Assembly (NCBI GenBank): GCA_964496495.1
Contig: CAZBZU010000011.1
Location: 6,765-70,764, forward strand
DNA from: JASBRS01 sp964496495
Lineage (GTDB): Bacteria; Deinococcota; Deinococci; Deinococcales; Trueperaceae
Direction of reading: 5' to 3'
Length of the DNA stretch: 64,000 nt
Part shown: in pieces, positions 33,822-41,277 of the stretch
Numbering within the stretch: position 1 is the stretch's first letter
How the letters are laid out: every line of letters starts with the position of its first letter
The notes under the pieces: model-generated
What the model was told of the DNA's origin: nothing
The model's input: only the letters and a program-made list of their open reading frames with translations
Databases searched by the model: none
Program-made: the position numbers and the translations under genes

Positions 33822-34934
33822 GTGTATCCCGCCGTGCGCCGCCTGCTCTTCCGGCTCGAGCCGGAGCGGGCCCACGCACTGGTGATGGGCGGGTTGGCGA
33901 CCGCGGGTCGCAGCCTGCTGCTGAGGCGCCTGCTCGCCAGCGCGCAGGGCCCTTACGACCCGCGCCTGCAGGTCCCCCTGTTCGGGCTGCGCTTCCGCAC
34001 GCCCGTGGGCCTGGCCGCCGGCCTCGACAAGGACGGGGTGGCCGTCCACGGGCTGGCCGCGCTCGGGTTCGGGCATCTGGAGCTGGGCACGGTGACCGCC
34101 CTCCCGCAACCCGGCAACCCCCGCCCGCGCCTGTTCCGCCTGGTGGAGGACGGGGCCCTGATCAATCGCATGGGCTTCAACAACGCCGGCGCCGCGGCCC
34201 TGGCCAGGCGCCTGGCATGGTTGCGCCGGGCCGGCGGCGTGGACGTTCCGCTGGGCGTCAACGTCGGCAAGTCGCGCGCCGCGCCACTCGGTGCGGCGGC
34301 GGACGACTACCAGCGCGCGCTTCGCGAGGTCTGGCCCGTGGCCGACTATCTGGCGATCAACGTGTCCTCGCCCAACACCCCCGGCCTGCGGAGCCTGCAG
34401 GAGCACGGCCCGCTGGAAGCGCTGCTAGGGCTGGTCGCGCGGCTGCGCAGCGAGCTTGGCAGCAGGCCGGTCCTGCTCAAGATCGCTCCCGACCTCGAGA
34501 ACGCCGCCCTGCTGGACGCCGCCGCGGTGGCCGAGAGCCACGGTCTGGCGGGGTTGATCGCCACCAACACCACCACCGCACGAGGCGGCCTGCGCTCACC
34601 CCTCGCCGCCGAGGCGGGCGGTCTCTCCGGGAGGCCGCTGGCGGCCCGCGCGCTCGAGGTGCTGCGGCTGCTGCGCAGCCACACGTCGCTGCCGCTGGTG
34701 TCGGTGGGGGGCGTGTGGAGCGGCGCCGACGTGGTGGAGCGGCTCACCGCCGGGGCGTCGCTGGTGCAGATCTACACGGCCTTCGTCTATCGCGGTCCGG
34801 CGCTGCTGCGGGAAGCCGCCGACGCGGTGCTGGCGGCGCTGGACGCTCGCGGCCTGAGCGGCGCCGCCGAGCTCGCTGCCGACGCTAGCGCCGCGACACC
34901 CAGGGCACGTCCGCCACGCCCGAGCGTGCGTTGA
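33822..34934 (+). CDS. pyrD: Quinone-dependent dihydroorotate dehydrogenase (class 2)
   Basis: Fourth step of pyrimidine synthesis, coupled here to the quinone pool. The 370-residue protein has the class 2 N-terminal helix region (RRLLFRLEPERAHAL), FRTPVGLAAGLDKDG, and catalytic Ser in INVSSPNTPG (182-183). The FMN phosphate site is VGGVWSGADVVERLTAGA. An Ala/Pro/Arg tail of about 25 residues runs into the convergent adenosyltransferase gene, overlapping it by 50 nt. Confidence 0.95.
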   Translation: MYPAVRRLLFRLEPERAHALVMGGLATAGRSLLLRRLLASAQGPYDPRLQVPLFGLRFRTPVGLAAGLDKDGVAVHGLAALGFGHLELGTVTALPQPGNPRPRLFRLVEDGALINRMGFNNAGAAALARRLAWLRRAGGVDVPLGVNVGKSRAAPLGAAADDYQRALREVWPVADYLAINVSSPNTPGLRSLQEHGPLEALLGLVARLRSELGSRPVLLKIAPDLENAALLDAAAVAESHGLAGLIATNTTTARGGLRSPLAAEAGGLSGRPLAARALEVLRLLRSHTSLPLVSVGGVWSGADVVERLTAGASLVQIYTAFVYRGPALLREAADAVLAALDARGLSGAAELAADASAATPRARPPRPSVR

Positions 34935-35451
34935 CCGCGCGAGCCAGCATGAACAGCAGGTCGGACAGCCGGTTGAGGTAGGCCAGAGCGTGCGGGTTCA
35001 CCGCGCTCGCGCGCGCCAGCGCCACCGTGTCGCGCTCGGCGCGACGCGCCACCGCCCTCGCCACATGGAGGGCCGCGGCGGCCGGGCTGCCGCCCGGTAG
35101 CACGAAGCCGGTGAGCGGCTCGAGCTCCTCGTCCAGCGCGTCGATCAGCGTCTCGAGCCCGGCCACGTCGCTCTCGGCGATCCCCCGGACGGCCTGCCTC
35201 GCCTTCGCCTCCAGCGGCGTCGCCAGATCCGCTCCCAGGTCGAACAGCGCGCTCTGCACACCGGCCACCGCGCCATCCAGCTCGGCCGCCTTCGCCGGCG
35301 AGCCCGCAAGCGCCGCCCGGGCCACGCCAAGCGCCGCGTTGGCCTCGTCCACCGCGCCGTAGGCGCGGACCCGGAGGTCGTCCTTGCCCACCCGGCCGCC
35401 GCCGAAGAGCCCCGTCTCGCCGGCATCGCCGCTTCGGGTATAGATCTTCAT
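34885..35451 (-). CDS. ATP:cob(I)alamin adenosyltransferase, PduO type
   Basis: A 188-residue enzyme that makes adenosyl-B12. The N-terminal signature MKIYTRSGDAGETGLFGG, then RVGKDDLRVRAYGAVDEANA is diagnostic. ARAVARRAERDTVAL carries the conserved Arg-rich ATP site. It would supply the cofactor of the acyl-CoA mutase encoded at 5.3-7.4 kb, though the two loci are 28 kb apart. The ATG at 35451 is supported by TATGGT 6 nt upstream. It overlaps the end of pyrD on the opposite strand. Confidence 0.93.
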   Translation of the reverse strand: MKIYTRSGDAGETGLFGGGRVGKDDLRVRAYGAVDEANAALGVARAALAGSPAKAAELDGAVAGVQSALFDLGADLATPLEAKARQAVRGIAESDVAGLETLIDALDEELEPLTGFVLPGGSPAAAALHVARAVARRAERDTVALARASAVNPHALAYLNRLSDLLFMLARAVNARSGVADVPWVSRR

Positions 35452-35457
35452 GCGACC

Positions 35458-35463
35458 ACCATA
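35458..35463 (-). promoter_or_regulatory. -10 box, leaderless-type, for the adenosyltransferase gene
   Basis: TATGGT ends 6 nt before the ATG at 35451. Confidence 0.45.
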
Positions 35464-35523
35464 GCGCCCGCGAGATCGCGCGTGCGGCACGCGGCTCCCG
35501 CGCGCGTGCCGGGCCACGGCGGG

Positions 35524-35529
35524 TAGACT
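35524..35529 (+). promoter_or_regulatory. -10 box upstream of the MscS gene
   Basis: TAGACT ends 10 nt before the ATG at 35540, slightly longer than the leaderless norm here. Confidence 0.4.
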
Positions 35530-35539
35530 GGCCGCAGTC

Positions 35540-36673
35540 ATGAACGTCGCGACGGTGCTCCATACCCACATCCTGGGCAACGAGCTGCTGCGCTGGGGCG
35601 TGGCGCTGCTCGTGGCCCTCGGCGTCTACTTCGCGCTGCGCATCATCCGCGGCATCGTGCGCAGCCGTCTCACGGCCATCGCCGAGCGCACCCGCATCGC
35701 CTTCGACGACGTGCTGGTGGAGACGCTCGGCAAGACGCACACGTTCACGTTCGTGGCGGCCGCCATCTACTGCGGGTCGCTGGCGCTGGCCTTCGAGGGC
35801 CGCACGCACGAGCTCCTGGCACGCGGCTTCGTGCTGGTGCTGCTGCTCCAGCTGGCGCTGTGGGCCAACCATGCACTGAGGGCGGTGCTGGAGCGCTACC
35901 GCAGCGACGAGTCGCTGGGCTCGGGGCGGCGCACCGGGCTCGCCGCCATCGGCTTCGTGGGCCGGTTGGTGCTGTTCACGCTGGTGTTCCTGCTGGTCAT
36001 GGAGAACCTGGGGATCCACGTGAACACGCTTCTCGCGGGCCTGGGCATCAGCTCGCTGGCGGTGGCGCTGGCCCTGCAGAACATCCTCGGCGACCTGTTC
36101 GCCTCGCTATCGATCGTCTTCGACAAGCCGTTCGAGATCGGTGACTTCATCATCGTCGACCCCCACCTGGGCACGGTGGAGCACGTGGGCCTGCGCACCA
36201 CCCGGGTGCGAAGCCTCTCAGGCGAGCAGCTGGTCTTCCCCAACAACGACCTGATCAAGGCGCGCATCCGCAACTACAAGCGCATGGCGGAGCGGCGCGT
36301 GGTGTTCGCCTTCGGGGTGCTCTACAGCACGCCGCCCGAGACCGTGGAGCGCATCCCCGGCATGGTGCGCGAGATCATCGAGGGTCAGGAGAAGGTGCGC
36401 TTCGACCGCGCCCACTTCAAGGAGTTCGGCGCCTCGGCGCTCAACTTCGAGGTGGTCTACTGGGTCCTGGACCCCGACTACACCCTCTACATGGACATCC
36501 AGCAGGCGATCAACCTGGCGTTGATGCGGGCGTTCGGGCCGCTGGGTGTGGAGTTCGCCTTCCCCACGCACACCGTCTACCTGGAGACCGGGGAGGAGAC
36601 GCCGGCGGGGCCGGTGGGCTCGAGCACCTGGGCGGCCCCGGCGGAGGCCGGCGGCGAAGGCGCCGGCGGCTAG
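35540..36673 (+). CDS. MscS-family mechanosensitive channel
   Basis: A 377-residue membrane protein. Four or five helices precede the pore-lining TM3 region (GLGISSLAVALALQNILGDLFASLSIVFDKPFEIGDFI), the MscS hallmark. The cytoplasmic beta domain and C-terminal alpha/beta domain follow. An Ala/Gly/Glu-rich tail ends the protein. It protects against osmotic down-shock by opening under membrane tension. Confidence 0.92.
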   Translation: MNVATVLHTHILGNELLRWGVALLVALGVYFALRIIRGIVRSRLTAIAERTRIAFDDVLVETLGKTHTFTFVAAAIYCGSLALAFEGRTHELLARGFVLVLLLQLALWANHALRAVLERYRSDESLGSGRRTGLAAIGFVGRLVLFTLVFLLVMENLGIHVNTLLAGLGISSLAVALALQNILGDLFASLSIVFDKPFEIGDFIIVDPHLGTVEHVGLRTTRVRSLSGEQLVFPNNDLIKARIRNYKRMAERRVVFAFGVLYSTPPETVERIPGMVREIIEGQEKVRFDRAHFKEFGASALNFEVVYWVLDPDYTLYMDIQQAINLALMRAFGPLGVEFAFPTHTVYLETGEETPAGPVGSSTWAAPAEAGGEGAGG

Positions 36674-36684
36674 GGCGCGGGCAG

Positions 36685-36700
36685 TCAGGCCGCTGCCTGA
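36685..36700. terminator. Small hairpin between mscS and ispG
   Basis: TCAGGC (36685-36690) and GCCTGA (36695-36700) pair across a 4-nt loop in the 44-nt space between the converging genes. There is no T-run, so this is a weak candidate for a shared terminator. Confidence 0.25.
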
Positions 36701-36717
36701 ACGAGCCGCTGCCTGCT

Positions 36718-37935
36718 CTAGGCGCGGCCGAAACGCTCCTCGACGTAGGCGTCGAGCATGCGGTTGAAGTCCTCGACGATGCTGTCGCCTTGCAGCGTGC
36801 CGACGAGCTCGCCGTCGCGGTAGACGGGCGCCCGCGGGGACTCGCCGGTGCCGGGGAGGCTGATGCCGATGTCGGCGTGCTTCGACTCGCCCGGACCGTT
36901 CACCACGCAGCCCATCACCGCCACCTTGAGCCGCTCCACCCCCGGGTAGCGCTCGCGCCAGGCGGGCATGCGTGAGCGCAGGTAGCTCTGGATGTCGCGC
37001 GCCATCTCCTGGAACAGCGTGCTGGTCGTGCGCCCGCAGCCGGGGCAGGCGGTGACGGTGGGAGCGAAGCTGCGGAGGTCGAGCGCCTGCAGGATCTCCT
37101 GGGCGATCTCCACCTCGCGCTCCCGCGGCGCGCCCGGGTCGGGCGTGAGCGACACGCGGATGGTGTCGCCGATGCCCTCGGCCAGCAGCGCGCTGAGAGC
37201 CGCGCTGCTGGAGACGGCGCCCTTGACCCCCATGCCGGCCTCGGTGAGGCCGAGGTGGAGCGGGTAGTCGCAGCGGGCGGCCAGCTTGCGGTAGACGTCC
37301 CACAGCGACCGCACGCCCGACACCTTGGCGCTGAGGATGATGGCGTCGTGCGGCAGGCCGTGCTCCTCGGCCAGCTCCGCGGACAGCAGCGCCGATTGCA
37401 GCATCGCCTCCACCAGCACCTCGCTGGCGTCGAGCGGGTCGGCGCGACCGGCGTTCTCGTCCATCAGGCGCGTCAGCAGCGACTGGTCCAGGGACCCCCA
37501 GTTCACCCCGATGCGCACGGGCTTGCCGTGCTCCACGGCGGCGCCCACGATGGTCAGGAAGTTCTCGTCGCGGTGCTTGCCGCCGCCCACGTTGCCGGGG
37601 TTGATGCGGTACTTGTCGAGCGTGCGCGCCATCTCCGGGTAGGCCGGCAGCAGCTTGTGACCGTTGTAGTGGAAGTCGCCCACCAGCGGCACGTCGGCGC
37701 CCATGTCACGCAGCCGGGCGCGGATCTCCGGCACGGCCCCTGCGGCCGCCTCGTTGTTGACGGTGACGCGCACGATCTCACTGCCGCTGGCCGCCAGCGT
37801 GGCGACCTGCGCCGCGGTGGCGGCGGCGTCCGCGGTATCGGTGTTGGTCATCGACTGCACCGCCACCGGGTGGTCGCCACCGACCGGCACGGAACCGACC
37901 CACACCGTCGGGGTGCGCCTGCGAGTGCTGCTCAC
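36718..37935 (-). CDS. ispG: 4-hydroxy-3-methylbut-2-enyl diphosphate synthase
   Basis: The 4Fe-4S enzyme of the MEP pathway that turns MEcPP into HMBPP. The 405-residue protein begins with a TIM barrel (VAVQSMTNTDT) and ends with the cluster domain. Cys297, Cys300 and Cys343 lie in CPGCGR and GCVVNGPGE, where Glu350 is the fourth ligand. It works downstream of dxr at 17 kb. TAGACT lies 6 nt before the GTG start. Confidence 0.96.
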   Translation of the reverse strand: MSSTRRRTPTVWVGSVPVGGDHPVAVQSMTNTDTADAAATAAQVATLAASGSEIVRVTVNNEAAAGAVPEIRARLRDMGADVPLVGDFHYNGHKLLPAYPEMARTLDKYRINPGNVGGGKHRDENFLTIVGAAVEHGKPVRIGVNWGSLDQSLLTRLMDENAGRADPLDASEVLVEAMLQSALLSAELAEEHGLPHDAIILSAKVSGVRSLWDVYRKLAARCDYPLHLGLTEAGMGVKGAVSSSAALSALLAEGIGDTIRVSLTPDPGAPREREVEIAQEILQALDLRSFAPTVTACPGCGRTTSTLFQEMARDIQSYLRSRMPAWRERYPGVERLKVAVMGCVVNGPGESKHADIGISLPGTGESPRAPVYRDGELVGTLQGDSIVEDFNRMLDAYVEERFGRA

Positions 37936-37941
37936 CGGTCC

Positions 37942-37947
37942 AGTCTA
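37942..37947 (-). promoter_or_regulatory. -10 box, leaderless-type, for ispG
   Basis: TAGACT ends 6 nt before the GTG at 37935. Confidence 0.5.
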
Positions 37948-38047
37948 CCGGCGAGGCCCCTGCACGCTGTGGCTCTGGCGACCGCGCGCCGCCGGCGCGA
38001 GGCCCGGCCGGCGCACCGGCGGCAGCCGCAGCCGCGTCGCCCGCGGC

Positions 38048-38824
38048 TCACCCCGCGATCAGCTCGAGCACCCTCGGCAGCAGCGTGCGGCTGGTGCTCA
38101 CGGCCTCGCCGCCATGCACCGTCTCGTTGCCCGACCAGTCGCCGAAGTAGCCTCCCGCCTCGGGCAGGATGACGCCGAAGGGACCGCAGTCCCAGGCGTT
38201 CATGATGGGATCGAGCATCAGCTCCAGCCGGCCGCTGGCGACCAGCGCATGCCCGTAGGCGTCGCCCCAGCCCACCCGCATGTAGCAGGCCTGCTGGAGC
38301 CGGCGCCAGGCGTCACCGCGGCCGTGCCTCTCGAAGCTGCCGGGGTCGGTACAGGACACGAAGGCGCGCGCCAGGTCGGGCGTGTCCGCCACCGAGACGC
38401 GCCGGCCGTCCAGGTAGGCGCCCCGGCCGCGCGCGGCGTAGATCATCTCGCCCAGGGCCGGGAAGTAGGCCACGCCGACGGTGACGACGTCGTGTTCCTC
38501 CAGCGCCAGCAGCACCGCGTAGAGCGGCACGCCGCGCACGAAGCTCTTGGTACCGTCGATGGGGTCGACCAGCCAGCGTCGTCCGCTTCGCCCCGCCTCG
38601 CCGCCGTACTCCTCGCCCACGATCCCGTCGCCCGGGAAGGCGGCCGCGAGCCGGTCGCGGATCAGGGCCTCGGCCTCCCGGTCGGCGACCGTCACGGGGG
38701 TGTCGTCGGGCTTGAGCTCGGGGCGCACGCCGGCCTGGAAGTAGCCGAGCGTCAACCTCCCGGCCTCGAACGCGATGGCCTGAGCAGCGTCCAGGGCGGC
38801 ATCGAGCGGATCGGATCTGGCCAC
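38048..38824 (-). CDS. hisN: Inositol-monophosphatase-family phosphatase, histidinol-phosphatase-like
   Basis: A 258-residue Mg-dependent phosphatase. GEEYG, DPIDGTKSFVRGVPLY and WDCGPF are the metal and substrate blocks. TKSFVRGVP is typical of the HisN group that removes phosphate from histidinol phosphate, the step before HisD (22 kb). Other family members act on inositol phosphate or PAP, so the symbol is tentative. The GTG start has GGAGGTGA just upstream (38828-38835), a classical Shine-Dalgarno. Confidence 0.82.
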   Translation of the reverse strand: MARSDPLDAALDAAQAIAFEAGRLTLGYFQAGVRPELKPDDTPVTVADREAEALIRDRLAAAFPGDGIVGEEYGGEAGRSGRRWLVDPIDGTKSFVRGVPLYAVLLALEEHDVVTVGVAYFPALGEMIYAARGRGAYLDGRRVSVADTPDLARAFVSCTDPGSFERHGRGDAWRRLQQACYMRVGWGDAYGHALVASGRLELMLDPIMNAWDCGPFGVILPEAGGYFGDWSGNETVHGGEAVSTSRTLLPRVLELIAG

Positions 38825-38905
38825 GCCTCACCTCCGGCGGGAGGCGCCGACCCACCACCGCCCGGCCCCTGCCGGCGGCCGGAAATGCGCCTCCCACGCG
38901 AATGC

Positions 38906-38911
38906 TACGAT
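38906..38911 (+). promoter_or_regulatory. -10 box, leaderless-type, for dgt
   Basis: TACGAT, preceded by TGC, ends 9 nt before the ATG at 38921. Confidence 0.45.
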
Positions 38912-38920
38912 ACCCGCAGC

Positions 38921-40069
38921 ATGCTCTTCGAACGGGCCGCGCTGGAGCAGCGCGAACGCCGGACCCTCGCCCCGTACGCCTGCCTCGCGGCCGACTCGCG
39001 CGGACGGCTTCACCCGGAGGCCGAGAGCCGCTACCGCACCGCCTTCCAGAAGGACCGCGATCGTGTGGTGCACACCAGCGCCTTCCGTCGGCTGGAGTAC
39101 AAGACGCAGGTGTTCATCAACACCCAGGGAGACTACTACCGCACCCGCCTCACCCACACCCTGGAGGTGGTGCAGGTCGGCAAGAGCGTCGCTCGCGCGC
39201 TGGGGCTCAACGAGGACCTCACCGAGACCATCGCGCTGGCGCACGACCTCGGGCACCCACCCTTCGGGCACGCCGGCGAGCGCGCGCTGGACCGTCTCGC
39301 CGGCGGCATCGGCGGCTTCGATCACAACCGCCAGAGCCTGCGCATCGTCACCGAGCTCGAGCATCGCTACCCGGACTTCCCCGGGCTCAACCTCACCTGG
39401 GAGGCGCTCGAGGGCATCATGAAGCACGAGACCGAGTACGACGTTCCCGATGCCGGCTGGGAGCCCGACAGCCAGCCCTCGCTGGAGGCCCAGGTGGTCA
39501 ACGTCGCCGACGAGCTCGCCTACAACGCGCACGATCTCGATGACGGCCTGCGCTCCGGGCACCTCTCCCCCATGGACATCGGCGAGGTGGGCATCATCGG
39601 GGAGCTGATGCAGCGGCTGCAGCTCGACCCCATGCGGTTCGACAGCGGCCAGCGCTACTACCTGGTGCGCGAGCTGCTGGGCGACGTCATCACCGATGCC
39701 GCCGAGCACACCGACCAGGTGCTGCGCGAGGCCGGCGTGGAGAGCGTGGCCGACGTGCGCCAGGCATCCGGCAAGCTGGTCGCCAGCTCGCCCGCCATGG
39801 GCGCCAGGCTGGCCGAGCTCAAGCAGTTCCTCTTCGATCGCTTCTACTTCCACTACCGCCAGATCCGCATGACGCACAAGGCCGACACCATCCTCGAGCG
39901 CATCTTCCGCGCCTACCAGGCGACGCCGGACATGCTCCCCTTCGAGGTGCAGGCCCAGGCGCGGGGGCTGGGGCTCGAGCAGGCCATCACCGACTACATC
40001 GCCGGCATGACCGACCGCTTCGCCGGCGAGGAGTATCGGCGCCTGTTCGACCCCGACGTGCTGACCTGA
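38921..40069 (+). CDS. dgt: dGTPase-like deoxynucleotide triphosphohydrolase
   Basis: A 382-residue HD-domain enzyme that cleaves dNTPs to nucleoside and triphosphate. The metal site is built from RTRLTHTLEV (His79), AHDLGHPPFGH (His108, Asp109) and a later Asp in VADELAYNAHD. The length matches the shorter bacterial dGTPase group that acts on mixed dNTPs. The frame stays open far upstream, antisense to ispG and hisN, but the -10 box sets the start at 38921. Confidence 0.92.
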   Translation: MLFERAALEQRERRTLAPYACLAADSRGRLHPEAESRYRTAFQKDRDRVVHTSAFRRLEYKTQVFINTQGDYYRTRLTHTLEVVQVGKSVARALGLNEDLTETIALAHDLGHPPFGHAGERALDRLAGGIGGFDHNRQSLRIVTELEHRYPDFPGLNLTWEALEGIMKHETEYDVPDAGWEPDSQPSLEAQVVNVADELAYNAHDLDDGLRSGHLSPMDIGEVGIIGELMQRLQLDPMRFDSGQRYYLVRELLGDVITDAAEHTDQVLREAGVESVADVRQASGKLVASSPAMGARLAELKQFLFDRFYFHYRQIRMTHKADTILERIFRAYQATPDMLPFEVQAQARGLGLEQAITDYIAGMTDRFAGEEYRRLFDPDVLT

Positions 40070-40115
40070 GCTCCCGCCGCAGCGGGCGGCCGGCGCGCGA
40101 GGCGAGCGGAGCCCG

Positions 40116-41177
40116 CTACTGGGTGGCCCTGGCCACCGCGGTCAGGCTGCCGTCGTCAGGATTGCGGATCCAAGCGACCTGGAAGCCGCCATGCAGCACG
40201 TGGACGATCACCCAGGGACTGGTGATCGCCTGGGTGGTGACGGCACCGGTGCTGGGGCTGGTCTTGACCAGGTCCAGATACAGCTCGCCGTTCTCCACGC
40301 TCACCCCGCGCACGTCCAGGCCGTAGCCGCCGGTCGCCTTCTTGCCGTCGAAGATGGCGACCACGGTCTCCCGCGAGAAGTCGAGCTTGGGCACGGCCGG
40401 AACCTGGAGCTGGCTGCCGTAGGCCTGGTACCACAGGTTGCTCAGCTGGCCCTGGCTGGTGACCAGCACGTAGGCGGGCTTGTCGAAGCCGACCGCGTGC
40501 TGACCCTTGGCCAGCACCTCCCAGGGAACCTGCTGGCTCGAGCCGCCGGCGGCCGCGCGGCTCGTCGGAAGCGTCCGCTGCACGTAGAGGCCGGTGTGAA
40601 GGTACTCGCTGGTGCCGTTGACGGCGTGGGTCGGCAGCGAGGACGCCGGCAGGGCGGCCACCACGAACGGCTTGCCCGACTGTGCCAGGCCGCTCGCGAT
40701 GGCGTCCGCCTCGCGATCGGTCAGCTGGCCGAGGCCGCGCAGGCCGTTGAGCCGCGGCCGCGGCACCACCCGTTGCGTGGTCCCGGGCGTGCCGCTGTCG
40801 ATGAGCGTGAAGTAGTCTCCCCCATCGAAGTACACGACCTGCTCGACGGGCTTCGTGACCTCGACGTGGAGGTCGGTCGTGAGCGGGATGCGCGACACCG
40901 TCACGGGTGCGGTGCCGGGCTTGGGCAGGCTCGCGCGGAGGTACGGCTGACCGTCGGCCAGGAGCGCGTCCTGGACGGCGAAGGGATCGGCCTTGGTGCC
41001 CTGCGTCAGCGTCACGCCCTTGCCGCCCATGCGGATGGTCCCGGGCGACCCGTACAGGTAGCTGAGGCGGGCGTTCACGGCGCCGTAGAGGTAGACGTCG
41101 TGAAGCTTCGGCCCGCTCTGCGGCACACAGCCAGCGAACAGGACGAGGACGGCCAGGGCCGGCAGGGCGAAACGCAT
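40116..41177 (-). CDS. Lipoprotein with C-terminal PrcB domain
   Basis: A 353-residue exported lipoprotein. The signal ends in the lipobox LFAGC (Cys17). The C-terminal part (FSRETVVAIFDGKKATGGYGLDVRGVSVENGELYL) matches the PrcB_C domain of protease-complex subunits. The middle is unassigned beta-rich sequence. ATG at 41177 has AGGAGGT upstream (41182-41188). It is divergent from an exported FAD enzyme, with about 100 nt between the starts, so the two may be co-regulated envelope proteins. Confidence 0.8.
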   Translation of the reverse strand: MRFALPALAVLVLFAGCVPQSGPKLHDVYLYGAVNARLSYLYGSPGTIRMGGKGVTLTQGTKADPFAVQDALLADGQPYLRASLPKPGTAPVTVSRIPLTTDLHVEVTKPVEQVVYFDGGDYFTLIDSGTPGTTQRVVPRPRLNGLRGLGQLTDREADAIASGLAQSGKPFVVAALPASSLPTHAVNGTSEYLHTGLYVQRTLPTSRAAAGGSSQQVPWEVLAKGQHAVGFDKPAYVLVTSQGQLSNLWYQAYGSQLQVPAVPKLDFSRETVVAIFDGKKATGGYGLDVRGVSVENGELYLDLVKTSPSTGAVTTQAITSPWVIVHVLHGGFQVAWIRNPDDGSLTAVARATQ

Positions 41178-41194
41178 CGGTACCTCCTGGGCGC

Positions 41195-41200
41195 ATGCTA
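41195..41200 (-). promoter_or_regulatory. Extended -10 of the PrcB-domain lipoprotein gene
   Basis: TAGCAT preceded by TGA gives a leader of about 11-12 nt with the Shine-Dalgarno AGGAGGT. Confidence 0.4.
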
Positions 41201-41265
41201 TCACTGCGCGCCTGAGAAGCCGCTGAGGGACGCGCGGCGGGCAGGGCAACCCGGGAGGCGCCTGC

Positions 41266-41271
41266 TATGCT
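41266..41271 (+). promoter_or_regulatory. -10 box, leaderless-type, for the exported FAD enzyme
   Basis: TATGCT, preceded by TGC, ends 6 nt before the GTG at 41278. Confidence 0.5.
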
Positions 41272-41277
41272 TCCAGG

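Noticed and set aside
37703..38920. Long in-frame extension upstream of dgt
   Set aside because: It is antisense to ispG and hisN and has biased composition. The -10 box and family alignment put the start at 38921.
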